Of a DNA stretch of 31,959 nucleotides, positions 8,134 to 16,860 are shown in pieces; within the stretch, counting starts at the first letter, position 1, and the number at the start of each line of letters is the position of its first letter. The DNA comes from Firmicutes bacterium UBA4981 (GTDB lineage Bacteria > Bacillota > SHA-98 > UBA4971): the NCBI GenBank assembly GCA_002398515.1, contig DGZL01000119.1, positions 2,834 to 34,792 of the forward strand. Reading direction: 5' to 3'. The notes beneath the pieces were generated by a model. That model was not told the DNA's origin, did not search any database, and saw nothing but the letters and a program-made list of their open reading frames with translations. Position numbers and translations under genes: made by a program.

Positions 8134-9015
8134 TTGCGAGCTAAGATTGTCGTAAATCCTAAAGCAGGTCGGGGTAAGGCTGAGAAAGCCATTCCCGTCA
8201 TCCATCGGTTATTCACAGCGAGTGAAATAGAGTTTGATATCTATGTCACTCAAGCGCCAGGAGATGCTACGAATGAAGCTAAACGTGCAGTTCAACAAGG
8301 ATATGACGCTGTCATTTCCGCCGGGGGAGACGGAACTGCCAACGAAGTGGTAAACGGCATTGCAGGACATGACGTAATCCTGGGAATAATCCCGTGCGGC
8401 AGTGGCAATGATTTGGCTATTAGTATGGAAATACCCAGGAACATAGATCAGGCCTGTGAAGTAATACTCAGAGGAAACACGAGAAAGCGGGATCTTGGCC
8501 GAGTTATTGACAGGTACTTTGCGAACTCAGTCGGCATCGGGTTTGATGCAGCTGTAGCCAAGACCGCCAGCCAATCCCTTAGGAACTTCCCTGTCAGAGG
8601 AATTCCCCTCTACATCCTGGCATTGTTTAAGACGTTGCAGCAATATAACGGTTGCGAGGCATACATCACTATTGACGACGAAGCAGTAATAAACCTTCAC
8701 CCTCTGCTTATAGCTGTAGGCATTGGGAAGACTTATGGCGGAGGGATACCTATTGTTCCTTGCGCAATTCCTGATGACGGATTATTTGACGTGTGTACCA
8801 TTGAAGCCGTTGGCAGCCTGGAGATCCTTAGTAAACTTCCAAAGGCACTCAAAGGGACACATGTAAATGACCCTAAGGCTAGGCTTATGCAGGGAAAATC
8901 CGTCCGCATTCAGCTTTCTGCCAAAATGCCCCTTCACATGGACGGTGAAGTATTTGAGGCTGACTCCATGGAATTCTCAATAATTCCCGGCGGGCTTCAA
9001 GTATTCCATCCTTAG
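8134..9015 (+). CDS. Diacylglycerol kinase-family lipid kinase (YegS/BmrU/DgkB type)
   Basis: A 293-residue lipid kinase with the family's nucleotide-binding loop in VNPKAGRGKAEK near the N-terminus, the glycine-rich catalytic motif SAGGDGTANEVVNGI and the following IPCGSGNDLA. The C-terminal beta-sandwich ends with the typical MHMDGE-like segment (LHMDGEVFE). The family phosphorylates diacylglycerol or related lipids at the inner face of the membrane, recycling diacylglycerol into phospholipid or teichoic-acid precursor pools. The open frame reaches back to 7978 inside the HAD gene, but TTG 8134 carries a perfect AGGAGG at 8119-8124 with nine-base spacing and fits the usual N-terminus, so it was chosen. 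Confidence 0.88.
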   Translation: MRAKIVVNPKAGRGKAEKAIPVIHRLFTASEIEFDIYVTQAPGDATNEAKRAVQQGYDAVISAGGDGTANEVVNGIAGHDVILGIIPCGSGNDLAISMEIPRNIDQACEVILRGNTRKRDLGRVIDRYFANSVGIGFDAAVAKTASQSLRNFPVRGIPLYILALFKTLQQYNGCEAYITIDDEAVINLHPLLIAVGIGKTYGGGIPIVPCAIPDDGLFDVCTIEAVGSLEILSKLPKALKGTHVNDPKARLMQGKSVRIQLSAKMPLHMDGEVFEADSMEFSIIPGGLQVFHP

Positions 9016-9086
9016 TGTAATAGACAATATAGCAGCGTGACCCATATTAATTAATGGCGCTGGATAAGGAGAAGTTGTGATAGCAA

Positions 9087-10427
9087 GTGAAAATCCGTGT
9101 AGCATTGGTATCATTAGGATGCGCAAAGAACTTAGTAGACTCTGAAGTCATGATAGGCCTCCTTTCAAAGGCAGGATTCGAGCCGGTTGTCAACTTGAAC
9201 AAGGCAGATGTTTTGCTCGTTAATACCTGTGCTTTCATAGATGAGGCTCAAGAAGAAGCAGTAGATACCATACTCAGCCTTGCAGAGCTGAAAAAGAAAA
9301 ATCCGTGCCGTAAGTTGGTGGTCACCGGTTGCCTGGCTCAAAGATTTGCCGAAGATCTCCTTGATGAAATACCGGAGATTGACGCAGTGGTAGGCACAGG
9401 CGATTTCGCTGAGATAGTTAAGGTAGTTGAGGACACCCTAGACGGTAAGCGAGTCAAGCTTGTAAGTAAACAACCTTGCTTCATTTACGATGAGACTTTT
9501 CCTCGCCGCATCTCAACTCCCAGACATACTGCATACGTCAAGATAGCGGAAGGATGCAGTAACAAGTGCTCATACTGCGTTATTCCTGAAGTTCGGGGTG
9601 AGTTTCGCTCACGCCCCATCCATTCAATAGTGGAGGAAGCCAGGAATTTGGCGTCAGACGGCGCAAGAGAACTGATTCTTATAGCCCAGGATACAACCAG
9701 GTATGGACAGGATCTTTACGGGACGTACGCCCTGGACAAGTTACTGAAGGAAGTATGTCGAATAGACGAAGTTGAATGGGTACGGGTTCTCTACATGTAT
9801 CCCTCAAGAGTAACTGATGAATTGATTGAAGTAATGGCCTCTCAGCCTAAAGTCTGTAAGTACGTAGATCTGCCTCTTCAACATGTAGATGATGAATTAC
9901 TGAAGCTCATGAACCGTCACGGAGGGCACGAAGAAGCGCGACAGACAATTGACAAACTCAGACAGGCTATTCCCAACATAACGATAAGGAGCACATTCAT
10001 TGTGGGTTTCCCCGGTGAGACAGAAGCCAAGTTTCAGAGCCTTCTGGATTTTCTGGAGGAAGTTCGCCTGGACAGAGTCGGGATATTCACGTATTCGCCT
10101 CAATCCGGGACACTTGCGCCGCGCTTTTCCGGCCGCGTCAGGCAAAGCATAAAAGAAAAGCGAAAGCAAGAAGCAATGGCAGTTCAAAGACTGATTTCTA
10201 GAGAGAAAAACGATTCAAAGATAGGACGGACCATGAAAGTGCTAATCGAAGGGAGGGCAGAAGAGAGCGAATTAGTCACAATCGGACGTTCCGAGGCGGA
10301 AGCGCCGGAGATTGACGGTTTGATCTATATTGGAAACCTACATCCCGAACCAGGTGAGTTCAAGTTTGTAAAGATCACTGATGCAGGTGATTATGACCTA
10401 GTAGGGGAGATTGTATCTTCCCACTAG
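9087..10427 (+). CDS. rimO: Ribosomal protein S12 methylthiotransferase RimO
   Basis: A 446-residue radical-SAM methylthiotransferase. The N-terminal UPF0004 domain carries its three cluster cysteines in SLGCAKN, VNTCAFI and VTGCLAQR; the radical-SAM site is CSNKCSYC (CxxxCxxC), followed by the SAM-binding segment; a C-terminal TRAM domain ends the protein. SLGCAKNLVDSE at the start is characteristic of RimO as opposed to MiaB. RimO uses two iron-sulfur clusters to add a methylthio group to the beta carbon of Asp in ribosomal protein S12 (Asp88 in E. coli numbering). The start GTG 9087 has AAGGAGAA at 9065-9072, somewhat far upstream. RimO near cinA is common in Bacillota, though here about 20 kb separate them. 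Confidence 0.95.
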   Translation: MKIRVALVSLGCAKNLVDSEVMIGLLSKAGFEPVVNLNKADVLLVNTCAFIDEAQEEAVDTILSLAELKKKNPCRKLVVTGCLAQRFAEDLLDEIPEIDAVVGTGDFAEIVKVVEDTLDGKRVKLVSKQPCFIYDETFPRRISTPRHTAYVKIAEGCSNKCSYCVIPEVRGEFRSRPIHSIVEEARNLASDGARELILIAQDTTRYGQDLYGTYALDKLLKEVCRIDEVEWVRVLYMYPSRVTDELIEVMASQPKVCKYVDLPLQHVDDELLKLMNRHGGHEEARQTIDKLRQAIPNITIRSTFIVGFPGETEAKFQSLLDFLEEVRLDRVGIFTYSPQSGTLAPRFSGRVRQSIKEKRKQEAMAVQRLISREKNDSKIGRTMKVLIEGRAEESELVTIGRSEAEAPEIDGLIYIGNLHPEPGEFKFVKITDAGDYDLVGEIVSSH

Positions 10428-10508
10428 GAAGGAAATGTGAAAGCTATGGAGAAATAATATTGATTGGAGGGCTCATAAAGACTTGTGGGGTAGGGAGGGG
10501 GGAAAACG

Positions 10509-11768
10509 GTGAAAGAAAATGCATGTCAAGAAAGCGCGTACGATGTTGCCTTACGCCAGTATGATTCTGTAGCGGAAAAACTGGATATTGATCCGGGCAT
10601 ACGCGAAATGCTTCGACATCCCAGATTCGCCGTGGAAGTGGCATTCCCAGTTAAGATGGATGACGGGACTGTAAGAGTCTTCAAAGGTTACCGCGTAATC
10701 CACAATACTGCGAGAGGGCCCGGTAAAGGTGGGATTCGCTATCATCCTGATGTCACCTTCGAAGAAGTAAAAGCCCTTTCCATGTGGATGACTTGGAAAT
10801 GTGCCGTAGTAGGACTTCCTTTTGGCGGCGCCAAAGGGGGAGTCACGTGTAATCCTCTGGAAATGTCCCAAGCGGAGATAGAACGACTGACTCGGCGCTT
10901 TACAACGGAGATAAGCGATGTAATCGGTCCTGCCACTGATATTCCTGGTCCTGACGTATTCACTAATCCTCAGGTTATGGCTTGGATGATGGATACATAT
11001 AGTACTCAGAAAGGTAAATTTGTGCCCGGTATTGTCACAGGAAAACCAATTCCCCTCGGAGGCTCACTGGGCCGTGCTGCAGCCACTGCCAGAGGCCTGG
11101 TAATCTGCATCAGAGAGGCTGCAAGAGAATTAGGGCTCCCTCTGAACAGTCTTAGAATAGCAGTACAAGGCTACGGCAACGTAGGTTCTAACGTCGTCTC
11201 CATACTCAACGGCTATGGATGCAAGATCGTAGGAGTAACAGACGTAATGGGCGGGGTTTGCCGAGAAACCGGCCTTGACCCTGAAGCATTGACGACTCAA
11301 CTAAGAGAGACAGGATCAGTTGAAGGAACGCCAGGCACTGATAGTCTGTCCAACGCTGAGCTTATTGAACTCGACTGCGACGTTCTGGTGCCTGCAGCTA
11401 TTGAAAGCCAGATCACAAAAGCCAATGCAGGGAATGTAAAGGCCATAATGATAGCGGAAGGCGCTAATGGCCCGACTACGCCGGAGGCTGACGAAATACT
11501 GTCTGACAAAGGCGTTATGGTAATCCCTGATGTACTGGCAAATGCCGGAGGAGTTACCGTATCTTACTTTGAATGGGTGCAAAACCTTATGAATTTCTAT
11601 TGGACCGAAGAGGAAGTCGCGGAACGCCTGGAGCGAATAATGACAGAGAGTTTCGCTGCAGTCCTCGGCACAGCCAGGGAGATGGGCACTAATCTCCGGG
11701 CAGCCGCGTACAACCTGGCTATTATGAGAGTTGCTGAAGCCATGAAACTTCGTGGCGTATGTCGATAG
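10509..11768 (+). CDS. gdhA: Glu/Leu/Phe/Val dehydrogenase family, probable glutamate dehydrogenase
   Basis: A 419-residue hexameric-type amino acid dehydrogenase. The substrate-binding domain has GPGKGGIRYH, WKCAVVGLPFGGAKGGV with the catalytic lysine, and ATDIPGPDVFT with the catalytic aspartate. The Rossmann domain has VQGYGNVGSN, then NAGGVTVSYFEW near the C-terminus. Length and motifs fit glutamate dehydrogenase, which reversibly converts glutamate to 2-oxoglutarate and ammonia. Cofactor preference was not resolved. GTG 10509 follows a very purine-rich ribosome binding site (GGGAGGGGGGAAAA, 10494-10507). With the aminotransferase upstream it fits amino-acid catabolism, but no shared promoter could be shown. 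Confidence 0.9.
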   Translation: MKENACQESAYDVALRQYDSVAEKLDIDPGIREMLRHPRFAVEVAFPVKMDDGTVRVFKGYRVIHNTARGPGKGGIRYHPDVTFEEVKALSMWMTWKCAVVGLPFGGAKGGVTCNPLEMSQAEIERLTRRFTTEISDVIGPATDIPGPDVFTNPQVMAWMMDTYSTQKGKFVPGIVTGKPIPLGGSLGRAAATARGLVICIREAARELGLPLNSLRIAVQGYGNVGSNVVSILNGYGCKIVGVTDVMGGVCRETGLDPEALTTQLRETGSVEGTPGTDSLSNAELIELDCDVLVPAAIESQITKANAGNVKAIMIAEGANGPTTPEADEILSDKGVMVIPDVLANAGGVTVSYFEWVQNLMNFYWTEEEVAERLERIMTESFAAVLGTAREMGTNLRAAAYNLAIMRVAEAMKLRGVCR

Positions 11769-11826
11769 CAAAATTCCATTCACGCAATGAAAGGGTCCCA
11801 AATATCGAAAGGAGGTCATTTGAGTA

Positions 11827-12867
11827 ATGTCTAAGTCAAGCAAGTGGGCAGTGATAATTGTTGCGGTGGTCATCATCATCGCCGTCGCAGTAGGTCTTAG
11901 GAAGCCCAAGGAGGAAATCGCGGAGGTTCCCCCTGTAAGTCTAAAGGCTGCTATGGTTACTGACGTTGGAGGTTTGGGAGACGAATCGTTTAACGACGCT
12001 GCTTACAAGGGTCTTAAAGAAGCCGAGGAGAAGCTGGGCTTTGAGATTACAGTAGTGGAATCAAAGAAGATGGATGACTATGAGCCTAATCTTAGAAGCT
12101 TAGGCGACCAAGACACAGATATCAGCTGGGCTATTGGATTCCTGCTGACCGACGCTGTAGACACCGTCGCCTCTGAATACCCTGATCTCAAGTTCGGACT
12201 CATCGATAGCGTAGTAGAGCAGCCTAACGTTGCATCAGCCACCTTCAAAGAAGAAGAAGGCTCATTCCTGCTTGGGGTAATTGCTGCAAAGATGACTGAA
12301 ACCGGAACCGTAGGTTTCGTCGGTGGTATGGAAGTGCCGGTTATTGAGCACTTTGACGCAGGTTTCCACGCCGGTGTGCGTGCTGCTAATCCAGATGTTA
12401 AGGTGCTACGGGGTTACACCGGGAAGTTTGATGACCCTGCAAAGGGTAAGGAAGTGGCTCTTGCCCAGTTCAATCAAGGCGCGGACATCATCTTCCATGC
12501 CTCAGGCGCATGTGGCCTTGGGGTTATTGAAGCTGCAAAGGAACAGGGAGACGGGTTCTGGGCTATGGGCGTCGACTCATGTCAACACCACCTAGCGCCT
12601 GATAACGTAATGAGCTGCATGATGAAGCGCGTAGATGTTGCTGTATTTGACATAACAGAGAAGGTGAAGGACGAAACGTTCGAGCCTAGCCACTATGTAT
12701 TCGGTCTGGCTGAGGACGGAGTAGGCACCTGTGATAGGACTTCCGACCACGTTCCGGAAGAGGTCCTCGATGAGGTGGAGAAATATCGAGAAATGATAGT
12801 AAATGGTGATATCGTCGTCCCGTCTACCTACACTGAGCTCGAAGCCTTTACACCGCCGGCAGCGTAG
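11827..12867 (+). CDS. BMP-family nucleoside ABC transporter substrate-binding protein
   Basis: A 346-residue BMP/PnrA-type periplasmic-binding protein. A hydrophobic N-terminal segment (about 8-24) is followed by VSLKAAMVTDVGGLGDESFN, the family start, then EGSFLLGVIAAKMT and FVGGMEVPVIEHFDAGF, which bound the nucleoside site in characterised members. Unusually, no lipobox cysteine follows the hydrophobic segment (VGLRKPKEE instead), so anchoring is by an uncleaved helix or the protein is released. ATG 11827 has an excellent AAAGGAGG at 11809-11816. The transporter's ATPase and both permeases follow, so the substrate is probably purine and/or pyrimidine nucleosides as in Bacillus NupNOPQ. 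Confidence 0.9.
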   Translation: MSKSSKWAVIIVAVVIIIAVAVGLRKPKEEIAEVPPVSLKAAMVTDVGGLGDESFNDAAYKGLKEAEEKLGFEITVVESKKMDDYEPNLRSLGDQDTDISWAIGFLLTDAVDTVASEYPDLKFGLIDSVVEQPNVASATFKEEEGSFLLGVIAAKMTETGTVGFVGGMEVPVIEHFDAGFHAGVRAANPDVKVLRGYTGKFDDPAKGKEVALAQFNQGADIIFHASGACGLGVIEAAKEQGDGFWAMGVDSCQHHLAPDNVMSCMMKRVDVAVFDITEKVKDETFEPSHYVFGLAEDGVGTCDRTSDHVPEEVLDEVEKYREMIVNGDIVVPSTYTELEAFTPPAA

Positions 12868-12947
12868 CTCCGGGTGGTAGCCGAAGCTGACTCAAAGCTT
12901 GCCGGTAAGCGAGGTTACATGTCCGGATAGTTACAGCAAAGAAAGTA

Positions 12948-12993
12948 GGTGCCAGGTGCTGTTCTGCACATGCAGCGGTGCCTGGCATCTTTT
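12948..12993 (+). terminator. Hairpin after the binding-protein gene (attenuator-like)
   Basis: The arm GTGCCAGG (12949-12956) pairs with CCTGGCAT (12981-12988), with a further GCTG/CAGC pairing inside, and TCTTTT follows (12988-12993). It lies between the binding-protein gene and the ATPase gene, a place where partial termination or mRNA protection often gives excess binding protein. The assignment is from base pairing only. Confidence 0.65.
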
Positions 12994-13023
12994 GAGAGGG
13001 GGTTCCTAACCCTGAAAGGACCG

Positions 13024-14631
13024 ATGAGTACCCCTGTAGTGGAAATGCGCGGAATAACCGTAAAATTTCCCGGGGTAGTTGCAAACGACAATGTCAGTAT
13101 AGACGTCTACTCCGGAGAAATTCTCGCGCTATTGGGTGAGAACGGTGCAGGCAAAACCACCCTAATGAACGTCCTTTATGGTCTCTACAGGCCAAATGAA
13201 GGCGAAATTCGTATCCGGGGAGAGCGTGTTTCTGTCAGCAATCCCAATGACGCGATAAAACTGGGCATTGGCATGGTACACCAGCATTTTATGTTGATAC
13301 CGCCTTTCACCGTTGCTGAAAACATTATTCTTGGTGTTGAACCCGTGAATGCCGGCGGTAAACTCGACATGGATAAAGCTATACGTGATGTGGAAGAACT
13401 GTCGAATCAGTACGGGCTTGTTGTGGACCCTCGAGCAAGAGTCGAGAATATTTCCGTAGGCATGCAGCAAAGAGTTGAAATCCTTAAGGCGCTGTATCGA
13501 GGTGCTGAGGTGCTCATCCTTGATGAGCCGACAGCAGTCTTGACTCCCCAAGAAGTAGACGAGCTCGCCGGAATTATGCGCAGCCTTATCCATCAAGGCA
13601 AGTCCATCATATTCATCACCCACAAACTACGAGAAGTCATGGCCATAAGTGATCGTGTTGCGGTCCTAAGACGAGGCAAGTGCGTCGGAACAGGAGAGAC
13701 TCAAAATACTACAGCTGAAGAACTGGCCCAAATGATGGTCGGCCGCAAAGTAGTCCTCTCTCTTGAAAAGGAACCGGCAAGGGTAGGCGACAGTGTTCTC
13801 AAGGTTGATAACTTGCACGCGAAGGGCTCAAGGAATTTGCCGGCGCTAAAAGGGGTTTCTTTTGACGTGAACGCCGGAGAAATTGTGGGTATCGCAGGTA
13901 TCGAAGGGAACGGCCAAAGCGAGTTGGTGGAAACCCTCACCGGACTTCGAAAAGCCACATCCGGACATATCTACGTCAACGGTATTGATGTTCTGAACAA
14001 TCAACCCAGAGCACTAATTGAAAAAGGCGTGGCTCACATTCCGGAGGACAGACAAAACCGCGGCCTCATCTTGGATTTCACTGTTGCCGAGAACTTCATA
14101 TTGAGGAATTACTATAAATCCCCCTTTGCCAGGGGAATTAACCTAGATTATCGGGAAGTTCATGCTCACGCCCGGGAATTGATTTCAGAATTTGACGTAA
14201 GAACACCACATGAAAATGTGCCTGCCAGATCTCTGTCCGGAGGGAATCAGCAAAAAGTAGTTGTGGCTCGAGAGCTTTCAGGTGAACCAAGATTGCTCAT
14301 TGCATCCCAACCTACTCGTGGGCTTGATGTGGGGGCTATAGAGTTTGTTCATAGGCGGCTTCTTGCCCAGAGAGATCAGGGGAAAGCCATTCTCCTTGTT
14401 TCTCTGGAGCTTGATGAGGTAATGTCTCTCTCCGATAGAATTCTGGTGATCTATGAAGGCCAAATTGTCGGTGAAATGACAGCAAGCGAAGCCACTGAAG
14501 GAGAACTGGGCCTCCTCATGGCAGGGGGACATGCCAAACGCGGACTAGATACCGAAAGGAGTGAGAGGAGTGTCCAATACCGGCAAAGACCTGAAACATC
14601 CCGGAGAACAGATTTTGCGCATATCTCGTGA
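13024..14631 (+). CDS. Nucleoside ABC transporter ATP-binding protein, two ABC domains
   Basis: A 535-residue fused double ATPase of the sugar/nucleoside importer type (Bacillus NupO/YufO). First domain: Walker A GENGAGKTT, signature ISVGMQQRVEI, Walker B VLILDEPT. Second domain: a degenerate Walker A GIEGNGQSEL, signature LSGGNQQKVVVARE and LIASQPTRGLD at the Walker B region, where the usual acidic residues are altered as is common for this family. The open frame reaches 12949, but that would begin inside the hairpin; ATG 13024 has AAAGGA at 13014-13019 and fits the family N-terminus. Its 3' end overlaps the first permease, so the two are translationally coupled. Confidence 0.92.
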   Translation: MSTPVVEMRGITVKFPGVVANDNVSIDVYSGEILALLGENGAGKTTLMNVLYGLYRPNEGEIRIRGERVSVSNPNDAIKLGIGMVHQHFMLIPPFTVAENIILGVEPVNAGGKLDMDKAIRDVEELSNQYGLVVDPRARVENISVGMQQRVEILKALYRGAEVLILDEPTAVLTPQEVDELAGIMRSLIHQGKSIIFITHKLREVMAISDRVAVLRRGKCVGTGETQNTTAEELAQMMVGRKVVLSLEKEPARVGDSVLKVDNLHAKGSRNLPALKGVSFDVNAGEIVGIAGIEGNGQSELVETLTGLRKATSGHIYVNGIDVLNNQPRALIEKGVAHIPEDRQNRGLILDFTVAENFILRNYYKSPFARGINLDYREVHAHARELISEFDVRTPHENVPARSLSGGNQQKVVVARELSGEPRLLIASQPTRGLDVGAIEFVHRRLLAQRDQGKAILLVSLELDEVMSLSDRILVIYEGQIVGEMTASEATEGELGLLMAGGHAKRGLDTERSERSVQYRQRPETSRRTDFAHIS

Positions 14632-15700
14632 ACAGGCGATAGAGCTAACCATACCTGTCGTGGCAGTCCTTCTTGCTCTCTTGCTCGGCGCGCTCCTGAT
14701 TCTTTTTATCGGAAGGAGTCCGTTGGAAGCCTACAGCGCTCTTCTTAAAGGGGCTTTTGGCAGCAAACGAGATATAGCCGAAACGCTGATCAATGTGACT
14801 CCACTGATATTCACCGGCCTTTCAGTGGCTTTTTCGTTTAAATGCGGCTTGTTTAACATAGGCGCTGAAGGTCAGTTCATCATGGGACAGATTGTGGCTG
14901 CATGGATTGGTTTCTCATTGACAGGCTTGCCGACTGTGATACACATGCCGCTTGCGTTTCTTTTAGGAGCGCTCGCAGGAGGCCTGTGGGCTGCGCTACC
15001 GGGTTACCTCAAGGCCAAACTAGGAGTACATGAAGTCATAAACACTATAATGATGAACTATATTGCCTTGTATTTCAGCCATTATCTCGTTATGAACGCA
15101 CTTAAAGAACCAGGTCCGATCCCCCAAACGCCTCCGGTTGTGGCAGCAGCCAGATTATGGAGGATATTGCCGGGGACCAGGCTTCATTTCGGATTAATAC
15201 TGGCGCTGGGAGCTGTATGGCTCGTATATTATTTGCTGTTTAAGACTACGCTCGGATATGAAATCAGGGCTGTAGGTATAAATCCACATGCAGCACGGTA
15301 CGGCGGAATCAACGTATCGAGAGACATAATCATCGCCATGAGCATAAGCGGTGCGTTGTCAGGAGCTGCAGGGGCGGTCCAGGCACTCGGTGTTCAGTTC
15401 AGGTTCTTAGACCTTTTCGGATTCGTAGGGTATGGATTTGACGGTATTGCAGTAGCACTCTTAGGTCGTAACCACCCCTTTGGTGTGCTGATTGCAGCAA
15501 CCCTCTTCGGAACCCTGGCAAGAGGCGCAATCACTATGCAAAGCATTGCAAAGATTCCTAAACAGATCATCGGCATCATACAGGCAACTATTGTAATTAT
15601 TGTAGCTGCTGACGAGGTGCTTAGGCGACTCCTGAAATCCAGGAGTCCCTCTACCCGAGCTTTGGCAGATGCAGGGGAGGTAGAAAGCGATGGAGACTAA
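14570..15700 (+). CDS. Nucleoside ABC transporter permease 1
   Basis: A polytopic permease of the BPD_transp_2 family (Bacillus NupP type), 376 residues from GTG 14570. Membrane segments alternate with conserved LFNIGAEGQFIMGQIVA and GVHEVINTIMMNYIA, both typical of nucleoside importers, and a cytoplasmic loop near GLRIRAVG-like YEIRAVGINPHAARYGG that contacts the ATPase. The frame opens at GTG 14561, but AAAGGAG (14555-14561) is correctly spaced for GTG 14570. It overlaps the ATPase gene by 62 bases and the next permease by 11 bases. Confidence 0.9.
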   Translation: MSNTGKDLKHPGEQILRISREQAIELTIPVVAVLLALLLGALLILFIGRSPLEAYSALLKGAFGSKRDIAETLINVTPLIFTGLSVAFSFKCGLFNIGAEGQFIMGQIVAAWIGFSLTGLPTVIHMPLAFLLGALAGGLWAALPGYLKAKLGVHEVINTIMMNYIALYFSHYLVMNALKEPGPIPQTPPVVAAARLWRILPGTRLHFGLILALGAVWLVYYLLFKTTLGYEIRAVGINPHAARYGGINVSRDIIIAMSISGALSGAAGAVQALGVQFRFLDLFGFVGYGFDGIAVALLGRNHPFGVLIAATLFGTLARGAITMQSIAKIPKQIIGIIQATIVIIVAADEVLRRLLKSRSPSTRALADAGEVESDGD

Positions 15701-16634
15701 TCTAGCTGACGTTACCATTTATATTGCGCTTGTAGTGTCTACATTGAGAATGGCGACCCCCCTGATTCTCGCAGGCCTCGGAGGAGTCTTCTCTGAGCGC
15801 TCCGGAGTTGTCAACATTGCACTGGAAGGCATGATGCTAATCGCAGCATTTATGGGAATGCTTGTCTCCCACTTCACTCATGCGCCTTGGTTGGGGGTAC
15901 TTGCAGCAGTTGCAAGTGGAACGGGAGTTGCCTGGCTCCATGCTGTAGTGTGTATCAAATATGAGTCAAACCAAGTCGTGAGCGGAACAGCCATAAACCT
16001 GTTCAGCGTAGGCTTTACAGGATTCATGTTGCGCAAGGTTTTTGAACATGCAGGCCAATCGCCGCCTGTTGCGAAAGTTGCTGATTGGACCATCCCATTG
16101 ATAGAGAAAGTCCCTGTTATCGGGGCAATGATTGGGAAACACACGCCTTTTGTTTATCTTTCTCTCATAGCTGTAATTATCTCCAATTTCGTCCTGTTCA
16201 AGACAAAACTCGGCCTTCGCATCAGAGCAGTGGGAGAGCACCCTAAAGCAGCAGAGACTGTGGGAGTTGACGTTTTCGCCATAAGGTACCTGTGTGTGTT
16301 ATTGAGCGGTGCTTTGGCCGGGCTGGCAGGCGCTTCTCTTTCACTGGGTTTTCTCAGCCAATTCCGGGAAAACATGACCGGAGGCAGAGGCTTCATTGCC
16401 CTCGCAGCTATGATTTTCGGGAAGTGGACCCCGTACGGCACATTGAGAGCATGTCTTCTTTTCGGATTTGCCGACGCTCTACAAATCCTATCGCAGACCC
16501 TGGGGCTTACATTCATCCCCAGAGATTTTCTGTTGATGGCCCCGTATATTTTGACCATGGCTGCACTGGCCGGGGTGATTGGAAGATCTGTACCGCCTGC
16601 TGCAAGCGGTATTCCTTACGAACGTCACAAATAG
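15690..16634 (+). CDS. Nucleoside ABC transporter permease 2
   Basis: A 314-residue partner permease (Bacillus NupQ type), beginning ATG 15690 with GGGGAGG at 15674-15680. The family segment FSERSGVVNIALEGMMLIAA is clear, as is the ATPase-contacting loop GLRIRAVGEHPKAAETVGVD and a run of about eight to nine membrane helices. It ends the import operon and is followed by a terminator hairpin. Confidence 0.9.
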   Translation: METNLADVTIYIALVVSTLRMATPLILAGLGGVFSERSGVVNIALEGMMLIAAFMGMLVSHFTHAPWLGVLAAVASGTGVAWLHAVVCIKYESNQVVSGTAINLFSVGFTGFMLRKVFEHAGQSPPVAKVADWTIPLIEKVPVIGAMIGKHTPFVYLSLIAVIISNFVLFKTKLGLRIRAVGEHPKAAETVGVDVFAIRYLCVLLSGALAGLAGASLSLGFLSQFRENMTGGRGFIALAAMIFGKWTPYGTLRACLLFGFADALQILSQTLGLTFIPRDFLLMAPYILTMAALAGVIGRSVPPAASGIPYERHK

Positions 16635-16667
16635 CAAGCCGCCTGATACAGACTGCATAAGACCTGA

Positions 16668-16722
16668 ACAGCCATGGACGTTTCCGACATATGGGAACAC
16701 CCGTGGCTGTCTTGTTATTCTT
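16668..16722 (+). terminator. Rho-independent terminator after the nucleoside importer operon
   Basis: ACAGCCATGG (16668-16677) pairs with CCGTGGCTGT (16701-16710) over ten pairs including one G-U; an inner GTTTCC/GGGAAC pairing extends the stem. A T-rich tail CTTGTTATTCTT follows. The position just after the last permease supports termination. Confidence 0.8.
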
Positions 16723-16751
16723 AAGAGCAACTAAAACTTGTAATACTCGTG

Positions 16752-16757
16752 TATAAT
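16752..16757 (+). promoter_or_regulatory. -10 element TATAAT upstream of exbB
   Basis: A perfect TATAAT lies about 100 bases before exbB, immediately after the terminator of the previous operon. No good -35 hexamer is visible at 16-18 bases, so this is a -10 candidate only. It supports the downstream exbB start, because the longer frame would start inside it. Confidence 0.45.
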
Positions 16758-16860
16758 GGAAATTATAGATGATGCTGGAATACGTGAAGGAACAATGGAA
16801 AGTCGTGTCGAATGTGTTTTGTTGAGGCAAGCTAGCTTCACCGGATTGGAGGAACGAGAC

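Noticed and set aside
11316..11909. 197-residue minus-strand open frame across gdhA and the BMP gene
   Set aside because: It is antisense to two strongly supported genes and has no recognisable motifs; a shadow frame.
16756..16860. N-terminal extension of ExbB from ATG 16756
   Set aside because: The ATG lies inside the TATAAT element, the residues do not resemble the family start, and ATG 16861 has a good ribosome binding site.
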